From: an uncultured Clostridia bacterium
GTDB taxonomy: Bacteria > Bacillota > Clostridia > Oscillospirales > Acutalibacteraceae
Assembly: GCA_946183365.1 (NCBI GenBank)
Contig: CAMHAH010000015.1
Span: 1-64,000 of the forward strand
Direction of reading: 5' to 3'
DNA length: 64,000 bases
Shown: positions 8,688 to 16,450 of the stretch, piece by piece
Layout: the number at the start of each line of letters is the position of its first letter
Position numbering within the stretch: position 1 is the first letter of the stretch
Notes under the pieces: model-generated
Databases searched by the model: none
What the model saw: only the letters and a program-made list of their open reading frames with translations
Told to the model about the DNA's origin: nothing
Program-made: the position numbers and the translations under genes

Positions 8688-8719
8688 AGAAAGGCTATGT
8701 CACTTAAGGAGTTTATGTA

Positions 8720-10081
8720 ATGGAAAGAGAGAGCTTTCAATCCCGTCTTGGGTTTATCTTAGTCAGCGCGGGCTGCGCGATAGGTATCGGAAACGTATGG
8801 AAGTTCCCGTATATCGCGGGTCAGAACGGCGGCGGTCTGTTCGTGCTTATATACCTGCTGTTTCTGGCTATCATGGGCATACCGATACTGACTATGGAGC
8901 TGGCGCTCGGCAGAGGCAGCGGGCTGAGTATAGTCAAGGCATATAAGAAGCTCGAGCCGAAAGGCAGCAAATGGCATATCCACGGCTGGTTCTGTCTCGC
9001 GGGCTGTTACCTGCTGATGATGTTCTACACCACAGTATCGGGCTGGATGATAGACTACGGGTGGAAATTCGCCACGGGTACTTTTGATGGTATAGAAGCG
9101 GGGCAGGTCGACGCGGTTTTCGGCGATATGCTCGGCAGTCCGTGGGAGATGCTCATCTTCATGGGTATCACCGTGCTGATCGGTTTTCTGGTATGCTTCG
9201 GCGGGGTTAAAAACGGACTTGAACGCGTCTCCAAATGGATGATGCTCGCGCTTTTGGCTCTGATAATAGTACTCGCGGTCAACAGCATATTCCTGAGCGG
9301 CGCGGGCGAGGGCTTGAAATTCTATCTCATGCCCGATTTCAGCTCGATCGAAAGAGTCGGCTTTATGAATATAGTCAGCTCCGCCATGAGCCAGGCGTTC
9401 TTTACGCTCAGTCTGGGCGTAGGCTCGATGCAGATATTCGGCAGCTATATGTCGCGCGAGAGCACCCTGACGTCAGAGGCTGTCCGCATTACCGTCCTCG
9501 ATACCTTCGTCGCCGTAATGAGCGGTCTTATCATATTCCCGGCGTGCTTTTCCTACGATGTAGCCCCCGCCGAGGGTCCCTCGCTGATATTTGTAGCTCT
9601 GCCGAAGATATTCATGAATATGCCGCTCGGTCGGCTGTGGGGCACGCTGTTCTTCGTGTTCATGAGCTTCGCGAGCCTCTCAACGGTCACGGCGGTGTTC
9701 GAGAACCCGATCTCCGCCTGTATCGATAACTTCGGCTGGTCACGCAAAAAGTCCTCGATAATCAACTGCTCTCTCATCTTCGTATTGAGCCTGCCGTGTC
9801 TGCTCGGCTTTAACCTGCTGTCGGGCGTACAGTTATTCGGCATGGATATCCTCGGCATGGAGGATTTCCTGGTCAGCAACCTTCTGCTGCCTGTCGGCGC
9901 ACTGGTGTTCCTGTTGTTCTGTTCCTACAAATTCGGATGGGGATTTGAGAATTACAGAAAAGAGACAAACACAGGCAAGGGCATAAAGATCGGAAAAGGC
10001 ATGGTGTATTACTTCAAATTCATCCTGCCGCTTCTGATACTCTTCATCCTGATCTCGGGCTTGATACCGAAAAACGGCTGA
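8720..10081 (+). CDS. Sodium-dependent symporter, NSS (SNF) family
   Basis: The 453-residue protein has about 11-12 membrane segments. The opening matches the bacterial neurotransmitter:sodium symporter signature: SRLGFILVSAGCAIGIGNVW, with the unwound TM1 GxGNxW and the following KFPYIAGQNGGG. Members co-transport amino acids with sodium across the inner membrane; LeuT and TnaT are examples. The exact substrate cannot be read. The start follows AAGGAG with good spacing. It is monocistronic, with its own promoter. Confidence 0.88.
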   Translation: MERESFQSRLGFILVSAGCAIGIGNVWKFPYIAGQNGGGLFVLIYLLFLAIMGIPILTMELALGRGSGLSIVKAYKKLEPKGSKWHIHGWFCLAGCYLLMMFYTTVSGWMIDYGWKFATGTFDGIEAGQVDAVFGDMLGSPWEMLIFMGITVLIGFLVCFGGVKNGLERVSKWMMLALLALIIVLAVNSIFLSGAGEGLKFYLMPDFSSIERVGFMNIVSSAMSQAFFTLSLGVGSMQIFGSYMSRESTLTSEAVRITVLDTFVAVMSGLIIFPACFSYDVAPAEGPSLIFVALPKIFMNMPLGRLWGTLFFVFMSFASLSTVTAVFENPISACIDNFGWSRKKSSIINCSLIFVLSLPCLLGFNLLSGVQLFGMDILGMEDFLVSNLLLPVGALVFLLFCSYKFGWGFENYRKETNTGKGIKIGKGMVYYFKFILPLLILFILISGLIPKNG

Positions 10082-10175
10082 TCACAGGATAGGCTGTTCA
10101 AGCTTGTAAAAAAGTCAGTAAAGAAAGAGACAAACGACCTCTGAGGCTACTTTTTGTAAAAAGAGGCATATAAAC

Positions 10176-10214
10176 ACAAAACGCCCGCCGCGGATAATGC
10201 TTCCGTGGCGGGCG
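10176..10214 (-). terminator. Rho-independent terminator of the dockerin protein gene
   Basis: CGCCCGCCACGG pairs with CCGCGGCGGGCG on the minus strand (one imperfect pair) and is followed by TTTTG. It may also stop transcription from the symporter gene. Confidence 0.6.
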
Positions 10215-10271
10215 TGATTATATATTCCTTTGTCTGTTTGCGCTGAGCTCAGCGGTACAGGTGATCTGTCA

Positions 10272-12191
10272 TCAGTCGGATACAGGGATATTATAAGGGG
10301 TCTTTATGCCTACCAGCGCACGCTGAACGAATGTCGCGTCGATCGAGGTCACATAACCGTCACCGTCGATATCGGCAGCGGCTTTGTTGAATTTCTTCAC
10401 AGAAACGCCTATGGCATATCTCTGGATAAATGTAACGTCAAAGATAGTTACAATGCCGTCGCCGTCAACATCGCCCAATACAGTTGCGACCACAGGCTCG
10501 GTAGCGGGCTGAGTAGCAGGCTGGGTAGCGGGCTGAGTAGCAGGCTGGGTAGCGGGCTGAGTTGCGGGCTGGGTAGCGGGCTGGGTAGCAGGCTGAGTAG
10601 CGGGCTGTGTCGGCTGTACAGCGCCCGGAGTGAACGCCTTGCCTACGCGAGCCATAGGAACGGTGATATGATCCTCGTCCTCTTTCTCGGCTGATGTAGA
10701 ACCGTCCTTTGAATAAGGCTCAGCGGCATTATCAGACATAGAGAGGTCATAGGGCAGACAATCCATACCCGATGTACCGAAGGTAGAGACCTTAAGGATG
10801 CCGATACCGTTGGTCTCAATATCAGCGGCGGATATATCAAGATTTGCGAGCGGGATGGATATCTCATAGAACATATCCAGCTTGGAATTATGACCTGCGG
10901 AATAAAGGTCGGTAAGGGTTCCGTCTACGCAGTCACCCGCGACGCGCTTGTTGTCAGTACCTGCCTTGGTCATACCCATCAGCTTGCCTGAGAGGGTCTT
11001 GCCGTTGCCCCACTTGATATTGATGCCTGAGGCGGCGCCCTTCTTTACGAGGACGTCGGGCTCGAGGTTGCCGTCGTCATTAGCTGTATAGATGAACGGA
11101 CCGTTTGAAGCGTTGGTGGAGTAAGCGATAACGTGGTCGGCGTTAGCGTCTACGGTAGTGCCTGTATCCCACAGAGTACCGGTAGCGGTAGTGCCGTGGG
11201 TGATGTTGCCCTCGCCCGTGAAGATGTACATGAATACGGGCAGGTTGTAGATCCAGAGGTTGCCCTGAGTCATCGGGAAGTCCTCGCCGGGAGCTACAAC
11301 GTCCTGAACGTTCGCCATCTCATACATGATATAGAGATTGGTATCGTCCCAAGCGGCGTACATAGCGTAATCATCGATAGCGATCTCATGCATAGACCAG
11401 TGAGCATATACTCTCGGGTCGTCGTTAGCAACGCCCTGAGCGATGAGCATAGAGCTGTCCCAGTCGGACTTGTCGCCGTCAACGGTGATGGTCTTGCGCT
11501 TGCCGTAGCCGCTGTTGGGGTTGGTAGCGTAGTTGCCGTCAACAGCGGAGCTTGTGCTGCCGTCGGTAGAGGGACCGCCTGAGGTCCTCTTCTTATAAGT
11601 ACAGCTCTTGGTAGCCGTACCGTAGCTGTTGGCAGCGGTGATATCGAGCTTTACCGAAGCGCCCTCAGCGATATCCGCGCCGAGAGTAAGGCTGACAGAT
11701 CCGTTGATGGACTTCTGAGAGCCGCCGTCTATCGTGTAGTAGGCGGAGGAAGCGTCGGTAACGGTGATGGTCACGCTTACAGAGTCCTTGAAGCTGCCGC
11801 CCTCGTTTGAAACGCTGATGGTGGGCACGGGATCGGCGCTGTAATCGCTCCAGGTACCGGTCGCGTAGTCATAGAGCTTGTTAGCGCCGGGATAATCCAT
11901 ATCCCCGGTCTGACCGCTGCCGTTGAAGATTATCATGTTGAACTTGTCATCGGGAACGGTGTAGTAATAAATGTCCGTTTCGCCGCTGACCTTGGTCATG
12001 GCGACGCCCGGCCAAGCCTGATTGTTCTCTTGGGTGTTCTTCTTCCACATATAGCAGTTGGGGGTGAAGCTCGCGCGGCAATATACCTTATCGCCCGCGG
12101 CCGCTGAGACATTTACGACAGCGACCGTTACAGCCGATACCGTCATAATGACTACGAGTAAGATTGCGAGTAGTTTTTTTGAGATTTTCAA
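10272..12191 (-). CDS. Secreted starch-binding dockerin protein (CBM26-like, CBM9-like, type I dockerin)
   Basis: This 639-residue secreted protein begins at a TTG preceded by AAAGGAGG. A signal peptide covers about 1-31. Residues 34-118 resemble a CBM26 starch-binding module (aromatics YCRASF, AWPG, IIFNGSGQT). Residues 122-202 are a beta-sandwich module with AYYTIDGG, like the chitobiase C-terminal type. Residues about 230-520 begin with ITVDGDKSDWD and resemble CBM9-like/DOMON-type sugar-binding domains. A QPAT linker (526-566) leads to a type I dockerin at 571-633, with two calcium loops (DVDGDGIVTIFD and DIDGDGYVTSID). No glycoside hydrolase domain is seen, so it is likely a binding component docked onto a cohesin scaffold, as in the Ruminococcus amylosome. 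Confidence 0.82.
   Translation of the reverse strand: MKISKKLLAILLVVIMTVSAVTVAVVNVSAAAGDKVYCRASFTPNCYMWKKNTQENNQAWPGVAMTKVSGETDIYYYTVPDDKFNMIIFNGSGQTGDMDYPGANKLYDYATGTWSDYSADPVPTISVSNEGGSFKDSVSVTITVTDASSAYYTIDGGSQKSINGSVSLTLGADIAEGASVKLDITAANSYGTATKSCTYKKRTSGGPSTDGSTSSAVDGNYATNPNSGYGKRKTITVDGDKSDWDSSMLIAQGVANDDPRVYAHWSMHEIAIDDYAMYAAWDDTNLYIMYEMANVQDVVAPGEDFPMTQGNLWIYNLPVFMYIFTGEGNITHGTTATGTLWDTGTTVDANADHVIAYSTNASNGPFIYTANDDGNLEPDVLVKKGAASGINIKWGNGKTLSGKLMGMTKAGTDNKRVAGDCVDGTLTDLYSAGHNSKLDMFYEISIPLANLDISAADIETNGIGILKVSTFGTSGMDCLPYDLSMSDNAAEPYSKDGSTSAEKEDEDHITVPMARVGKAFTPGAVQPTQPATQPATQPATQPATQPATQPATQPATQPATQPATEPVVATVLGDVDGDGIVTIFDVTFIQRYAIGVSVKKFNKAAADIDGDGYVTSIDATFVQRALVGIKTPYNIPVSD
10494..10601 (-). 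repeat. 12-bp tandem repeat encoding the QPAT linker
   Basis: Nine in-frame 12-base units encode eight ATQP and a final ATEP. Synonymous alternation of GCG/GCA and TGA/TGG on the plus strand produces a higher-order 24-base period. Such Pro/Thr linkers separate catalytic or binding modules from dockerins. Confidence 0.85.
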
Positions 12192-12236
12192 AATTATCCT
12201 CCTTTTTTTATACTATTTTAACCCTAAAATAGTCCT

Positions 12237-12277
12237 GAGCAAACTATGTCGGAATGATATTCCGGCAGAATTTGCTC
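12237..12277 (-). promoter_or_regulatory. Stem-loop in the 5' leader of the dockerin gene
   Basis: In the leader RNA, GAGCAAA pairs with TTTGCTC and an inner CGGAAT pairs with ATTCCG, giving a two-part hairpin between promoter and ribosome binding site. Its role is unknown; transcript stability or attenuation are possible. Confidence 0.45.
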
Positions 12278-12295
12278 ATCTCTATTCATTATATT

Positions 12296-12324
12296 ATTAT
12301 AATGGGTAGCGTTTCAAAAGTCAA
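12296..12324 (-). promoter_or_regulatory. Sigma-A promoter of the dockerin gene
   Basis: On the minus strand TTGACT, a 17 bp spacer and TATAAT are seen. The implied 5' leader is about 100 bases. Confidence 0.7.
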
Positions 12325-12359
12325 TAAATGCCGCTTTATATACGATCGTCAGAATTGCC

Positions 12360-12400
12360 AAAAAATAAGAGCGGCGGCAACGGATGATCCGTTACCGCCG
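12360..12400 (-). terminator. Rho-independent terminator of the hydrolase operon
   Basis: A CGGCGG..AACGGAT / (A)TCCGTT..CCGCCG stem is followed on the minus strand by TCTTATTTTTT. It lies just past the hydrolase stop codon at 12428. Confidence 0.75.
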
Positions 12401-12427
12401 ACACATTCAAAACATACACCAGACTGA

Positions 12428-13423
12428 TTACAGATATTTTTTGAAGAAGCCGTCGAGCTTATCGAACGGGATAGCTCCGTTCTTGCCGCCGTCATAGAGG
12501 TCGGTGTGAACAGCGCCCTCGATCAGGAGCAGCTCCTTATTATCGGTATACTTGCTGTCTCTGATCATGTCCTCATAGGCGTCCTTGCCGAAATAGCAGG
12601 AGTGAGCCTTGTCGCCGTGCATGACCATAACCGCGCTGCGTATCTCGTTTGAGTATTTGAGGATAGGCTGATTGATGAACGACTGACAGCCGATGACGTT
12701 CCAGCCGCCGTTTGAGTTGAGCGAACGGGGATGATAGCCGCGTTCGGTCTTGTAATAATCGTGATAATCTTTAACGAAGAACGGAGCGTCGTCGGGCAGG
12801 GGGTCTATAACTCCGCCGCCGAGCTTATACTCGCCGTTCTTAAGATCCTCGAGCCTTTGAGCGCACATAGCCGCCTTCTTCTGATAGCGGGCTTCTTCGC
12901 TGTCCTCGCTGTCAAAATAGCCCTTGGCGTTCACACGGGTCATATCGTACATGGTCGAAGCTACAGTCGCCTTGACCCTCGTATCGAGAGCCGCGGTGTT
13001 TATCGCCATTCCGCCCCAGCCGCAGATACCGATGATACCTATCCTATCGGGATCGACCGCCTCATTGAGAGAGAGAAAGTCTACCGCCGCCATGAAATCC
13101 TCGGTGTTGATATCGGGAGAAGCCATGTATCTCGGATAGCCGCCCGACTCTCCCGTGAACGACGGATCAAAGGCGACGGTGAGATAGCCGCGCTCAGCCA
13201 TAGTCTGAGCGTATAAGCCCGAGCACTGCTCCTTTACCGCTCCGAAGGGTCCGCAGACAGCGATGGCGGGGAGCTTGCCGACGGCGTTCTTGGGCACATA
13301 CATATCCGCCGCGAGGGTGATACCGTAACGGTTGATAAAGGTCACCTTGCTGTGGTCGACCTTATCGCTTTTTTTAAAGGTCTTGTCCCATTCCTGAGTG
13401 AGTGTGAGCGCTTCTTTTTTCAT
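12428..13423 (-). CDS. Alpha/beta hydrolase with Cys at the nucleophile elbow
   Basis: The 331-residue cytoplasmic protein has an alpha/beta hydrolase fold of the dienelactone-hydrolase/YcjY-like type. The nucleophile elbow reads IGICGWGG, so the expected Ser is Cys, as in dienelactone hydrolases. A C-terminal His is seen in EGAVHTDLYD; a charged MHGDKAHSC segment precedes it. The oxyanion-region strand AVCGPFGAVKEQ follows the first sheet. It overlaps the upstream 81-residue gene by four bases and is divergent from a LysR regulator with a LysR box between, so it is probably induced by an unknown aromatic or ester-like signal. The substrate is not known. Confidence 0.75.
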   Translation of the reverse strand: MKKEALTLTQEWDKTFKKSDKVDHSKVTFINRYGITLAADMYVPKNAVGKLPAIAVCGPFGAVKEQCSGLYAQTMAERGYLTVAFDPSFTGESGGYPRYMASPDINTEDFMAAVDFLSLNEAVDPDRIGIIGICGWGGMAINTAALDTRVKATVASTMYDMTRVNAKGYFDSEDSEEARYQKKAAMCAQRLEDLKNGEYKLGGGVIDPLPDDAPFFVKDYHDYYKTERGYHPRSLNSNGGWNVIGCQSFINQPILKYSNEIRSAVMVMHGDKAHSCYFGKDAYEDMIRDSKYTDNKELLLIEGAVHTDLYDGGKNGAIPFDKLDGFFKKYL

Positions 13424-13665
13424 ATCATTTTACCTCCGTTGATTTTTTTGAGTGAATAGCTGAAATAATCGAGGCAGTCGAGCTGCCGTGTATATAAATG
13501 AACCATATCGAGCAGGTCCTTTCTGTGTAGATCGAGCAGCCTCTCTACAGGCTGACGGTCGCCGTCGGCGATGAGCCGCATGATCTCGTCGGCGCTCTCA
13601 GCCTTGAAGCCCGCGTCGAGCAGGTTCTCTCTGAGTACGGCGTTATTATCCGTAGCGTCGGGCAT
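13420..13665 (-). CDS. Small acidic helical protein co-transcribed with the hydrolase
   Basis: The 81-residue product (MPDATDNNAVLRENLLDAGF) has no TM segment and is predicted helical, with charged heads and an LRENLLDAGFKAESADEIM start. The second half carries KDLLDMVHLYTRQLDCLDYF. Small proteins of this shape often sit beside regulators or hydrolases in Clostridia, but I do not recognise a defined function. The ribosome binding site AGGAGGTGA is strong. It overlaps the hydrolase start (ATGA), indicating coupled translation. Confidence 0.65.
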   Translation of the reverse strand: MPDATDNNAVLRENLLDAGFKAESADEIMRLIADGDRQPVERLLDLHRKDLLDMVHLYTRQLDCLDYFSYSLKKINGGKMI

Positions 13666-13694
13666 ATCGTCACCTCCTGTTCCCTTTGATCGTA

Positions 13695-13723
13695 TTATAA
13701 TACCTAAAAGCAGATATGTAAAA
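13695..13723 (-). promoter_or_regulatory. Sigma-A promoter of the hydrolase operon
   Basis: On the minus strand TTTACA, a 17 bp spacer and TATAAT are seen. Its -35 box abuts the LysR box. Confidence 0.7.
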
Positions 13724-13738
13724 TATCTATTTGATATC
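13724..13738. promoter_or_regulatory. Probable LysR-type operator (T-N11-A dyad)
   Basis: The dyad ATATC-TATTT-GATAT contains the classic T-N11-A form. It lies between the -35 boxes of two divergent promoters, the usual place for a LysR regulator to control itself and its target operon. Confidence 0.55.
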
Positions 13739-13749
13739 GTTTGACATTC

Positions 13750-13778
13750 TTTACAGTAATTGCAAAACGTGTTATAAT
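13750..13778 (+). promoter_or_regulatory. Sigma-A promoter of the LysR regulator
   Basis: TTTACA, a 17 bp spacer and TATAAT lie 25 bases before the regulator ATG. Confidence 0.7.
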
Positions 13779-13802
13779 GGCAAAAAAACTAAGAGGTGGA
13801 TC

Positions 13803-14681
13803 ATGGAGATAAGAGTACTAAGATACTTCCTCGCAATAGCGAGAGAAGAGAACATGACCAAAGCCGCTCAAGCCCTGCATATATCTCAACCCTCGCTGTC
13901 AAAAGAGATGATGAAGCTCGAAGAAGAGCTCGGTCACACTCTCTTTATACGCACCAACAAAAGCACCCGTCTCAACGACGAGGGTATGCTGCTCAGGAAA
14001 AGAGCCGAGGACATACTCGCGATGGTGGACAAGACCGCCGAGGAGTTCAGCCGTCTCGACAGCATAGTCGGCGGCGAGATACATATAGGCTGCGCCGAGA
14101 GCTATCTTATAAAATACCTCGCGCGGGATATAAAAGCCTTCAAGGAGCGGTATCCCGACTTTCTATTCCATATATTCAGCGGCGATACCGAGCCCGTAGC
14201 CGAGAGGCTCGACAGGGGGCTTGTAGATATAGCTGTCATAGTAGAGCCGCCGAACCTCTCAAAATACAATTATCTCACCATTCCTCAGAGCGATAAATGG
14301 GGCGTAGTCATGCGCGGCGACAGCCCGCTCGCCGAAAAGAGCGAGATAACCTTTGAGGACCTGTACGGTCTGCCGCTGTTCTGCTCCGAACAGTCGATCA
14401 AGGTCGATTTCCCGCGCTGGTGCGGCGAGAATATGGATAAGCTCAACTTCGCGGGCACCTTCAACTTAGCCTACAACGGCTCTGTGTTCGTCAAAGAGGG
14501 GCTGGGATATCTGCTGACCTTTGAGCATCTGATAGATACAAGCCCCGAGAGCGGGCTGTGCTTCCGCCCGATAACCCCCGTTCTCGAAACGAATATGTAT
14601 ATCATCTGGAAGAAATACCAGATATTCTCTCCGATAGTCGATCTCTTCGTAAGAAAGCTGAAAGAGACCTATAGTCAATAA
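13803..14681 (+). CDS. LysR-family transcriptional regulator
   Basis: The product has 292 residues. The start is the ATG at 13803 (MEIRVLRYFLAIAREENM), with GAGGTGG upstream; a longer frame from 13731 would overlap the promoter. Residues 1-60 form the winged HTH (AAQALHISQPSLSKEMMKLE), followed by a linker helix and a periplasmic-binding-like effector domain beginning near residue 90 (GEIHIGCAESY). It is divergent from the hydrolase operon with a T-N11-A site between, so it very likely controls that operon and itself. The effector is not known. Confidence 0.9.
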   Translation: MEIRVLRYFLAIAREENMTKAAQALHISQPSLSKEMMKLEEELGHTLFIRTNKSTRLNDEGMLLRKRAEDILAMVDKTAEEFSRLDSIVGGEIHIGCAESYLIKYLARDIKAFKERYPDFLFHIFSGDTEPVAERLDRGLVDIAVIVEPPNLSKYNYLTIPQSDKWGVVMRGDSPLAEKSEITFEDLYGLPLFCSEQSIKVDFPRWCGENMDKLNFAGTFNLAYNGSVFVKEGLGYLLTFEHLIDTSPESGLCFRPITPVLETNMYIIWKKYQIFSPIVDLFVRKLKETYSQ

Positions 14682-14698
14682 TACTGCTTAAGAGAATA

Positions 14699-14738
14699 GA
14701 AAAACGCTTCCGAACGCAAAATTCGGAAGCGCTTTTTT
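14699..14738. terminator. Bidirectional rho-independent terminator
   Basis: A CGCTTCCGAA/TTCGGAAGCG stem has six T on the plus side and five A on the left side, so it can serve both the LysR gene (plus) and metY (minus), which converge here. Confidence 0.8.
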
Positions 14739-14772
14739 CATATTTATTTTTGGGGAAACAAATTGGATTATT

Positions 14773-16056
14773 TTATGATATAGCCGCGAACGCCGTGTCG
14801 AGGTCGGCTATGATATCGTCGATATGCTCGGTGCCTATCGACAGGCGGATGGTGTTGGGATAGATGCCCTGATCGGCGAGCTCATCAGCCGAGAGCTGAG
14901 AATGGGTAGTAGAAGCGGGATGGATAACAAGGCTCTTTACATCCGCTACGTTTGCGAGCAGAGAGAAGATCTTAAGGTTATCTATGAATTTCCAAGCCTC
15001 AGCCTGACCTCCCTTGATATCAAAGGTGAATATCGAAGCGCCGCCGTTCGGGAAATACTTGTTATAAAGGGCGTGGTCGGGGTGATCCGCGATAGAGGGG
15101 TGGTTGACCTTCTCGACCAGCGGATGCTTGCTAAGGTACTCTACTACCTTAGCTGTGTTCTCGGCGTGGCGCTCAAGTCTTAATGAGAGGGTCTCGATAC
15201 CCTGCAGGAGCAAGAACGCGTTGAACGGAGAGATAGCCGCGCCCGTATCGCGCAGGAGGATAGCGCGGATATAGGTGACGAAGGCGGCGGGACCTACAGC
15301 GTCATAGAAGGATACGCCGTGATAGCTCGGGTTGGGAGCGGCGATGTTCGGATACTTGCCGCTCGCGCTCCAATCGAACTTGCCCGACTCTACTATAACG
15401 CCGCCGAGGGTGGTGCCGTGACCGCCGAGGAATTTAGTAGCCGAATGGACTACGATATCGGCGCCGTGCTCGATAGGTCTGATGAGGTAAGGCGTACCGA
15501 AAGTGTTGTCCACAACAACCGGCAGGCCGTGGCTGTGAGCTATCTGAGCGATAGCGTCGATATCGGGGATATCGCTGTTGGGGTTGCCGAGTGTCTCGAG
15601 ATATATCGCTCTGGTGTTATCCTTGATAGCTCCCTCGAGCTCAGTAAGGTCATGAGCGTCTACGAAGGTGGTCTCTACGCCGTACTGGGGCAGGGTGTGA
15701 GCGAGCAGGTTATAGCTGCCGCCGTAGATGGTCTTTTGGGCTACGATATGACCGCCGTTCGCAGCGAGAGCCTCTATCGTATATGTTATAGCCGCCGCGC
15801 CGGAGGCTACGGCCAAAGCTGCCGAGCCGCCCTCAAGAGCCGCTACACGTTTTTCGAGCACCTCCTGAGTGGAGTTGGTAAGTCTGCCGTAGATATTGCC
15901 CGCGTCGGCGAGACCGAAGCGGTCAGCCGCGTGCTGACTGTTATGGAAAACATAGGATGTTGTCTGATAAATGGGAACAGCTCTCGAGTCGGTAGCGGGG
16001 TCAGCCTGCTCCTGTCCTACATGGAGCTGTAATGTCTCGAATTTATAATTTGTCAT
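14773..16056 (-). CDS. metY: O-acetylhomoserine sulfhydrylase (PLP-dependent Cys/Met metabolism enzyme)
   Basis: The 427-residue product has the usual length of MetY/CysD enzymes, which make homocysteine from O-acetylhomoserine and sulfide. The opening KFETLQLHVGQEQADPATDS, the GNPNSDIPD segment and the PLP lysine in HSATKFLGGHGT (Lys208) are characteristic. The ATG has AAAGGA upstream and overlaps the end of the Fe-S scaffold gene by 14 bases. It is therefore the third gene of a desulfurase-scaffold-metY operon, joining sulfur transfer with sulfur assimilation. Other Cys/Met PLP enzymes (cystathionine gamma-synthase) are shorter and less likely. Confidence 0.88.
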   Translation of the reverse strand: MTNYKFETLQLHVGQEQADPATDSRAVPIYQTTSYVFHNSQHAADRFGLADAGNIYGRLTNSTQEVLEKRVAALEGGSAALAVASGAAAITYTIEALAANGGHIVAQKTIYGGSYNLLAHTLPQYGVETTFVDAHDLTELEGAIKDNTRAIYLETLGNPNSDIPDIDAIAQIAHSHGLPVVVDNTFGTPYLIRPIEHGADIVVHSATKFLGGHGTTLGGVIVESGKFDWSASGKYPNIAAPNPSYHGVSFYDAVGPAAFVTYIRAILLRDTGAAISPFNAFLLLQGIETLSLRLERHAENTAKVVEYLSKHPLVEKVNHPSIADHPDHALYNKYFPNGGASIFTFDIKGGQAEAWKFIDNLKIFSLLANVADVKSLVIHPASTTHSQLSADELADQGIYPNTIRLSIGTEHIDDIIADLDTAFAAIS

Positions 16057-16438
16057 AATGATCTATTCCTTTCTTTTTGTAATAATCATCGAGTGCTGAA
16101 CGTATCGCTTCTTCTGCGAGTACCGAACAGTGCATCTTGTAATCCGGCAGTCCGTCGAGCGCCTCTGCCACCGCTTTGTTGGTGAGCTCCATAGCGTTGT
16201 CTACGGACTTGCCCTTGATGAGCTCGGTCGCCATCGAGCTTGAGGCTATCGCGCTCGCGCAGCCGAATGTCTCGAACTTTACGTCCGATATCTTATCGTT
16301 ATCTATCTTCAGATACATTTTCATGATGTCGCCGCATTTTGCGTTGCCGACCTCACCTACTCCGTCGGCGTCTTCAATAACGCCTACGTTACGGGGATTG
16401 AGAAAATGATCCATTACCTTTTCGCTGTATAAAGCCAT
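16043..16438 (-). CDS. iscU: Fe-S cluster scaffold protein, IscU/NifU N-terminal type
   Basis: The 131-residue protein has the IscU fold with three conserved cysteines: Cys35 in GNAKCGD (with the conserved Asp37), Cys60 in FGCASAIASSS and Cys104 in KMHCSVLAEEA. It assembles transient iron-sulfur clusters with sulfur from the desulfurase encoded 12 bases upstream. The position between iscS-type and metY genes is a common Clostridia order. The symbol nifU is an equal alternative in this phylum. Confidence 0.9.
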   Translation of the reverse strand: MALYSEKVMDHFLNPRNVGVIEDADGVGEVGNAKCGDIMKMYLKIDNDKISDVKFETFGCASAIASSSMATELIKGKSVDNAMELTNKAVAEALDGLPDYKMHCSVLAEEAIRSALDDYYKKKGIDHYDKL

Positions 16439-16450
16439 ATAGATACCTCC

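Larger units (their letters stand above)
8389..8719. other. Divergent intergenic region between exporter operon and symporter
   Basis: It contains one promoter in each direction (8453-8480 minus, 8659-8687 plus). No coding sequence or riboswitch-like structure is seen in the GC-rich middle part. Confidence 0.5.

Noticed and set aside
9235-9729. 164-codon plus-strand frame overlapping the symporter
   Set aside because: It is Arg-rich and out of frame with a full-length 12-TM symporter; no start signal.
10494-10601. Regular short tandem repeats that could suggest a CRISPR array
   Set aside because: The unit is 12 bases, in frame, without spacers, and encodes a QPAT linker.
15319-16032. 237-codon open frame on the plus strand inside metY
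   Set aside because: It is antisense to a clear PLP enzyme, has no ribosome binding site and shows no family pattern; a shadow of biased codon use.
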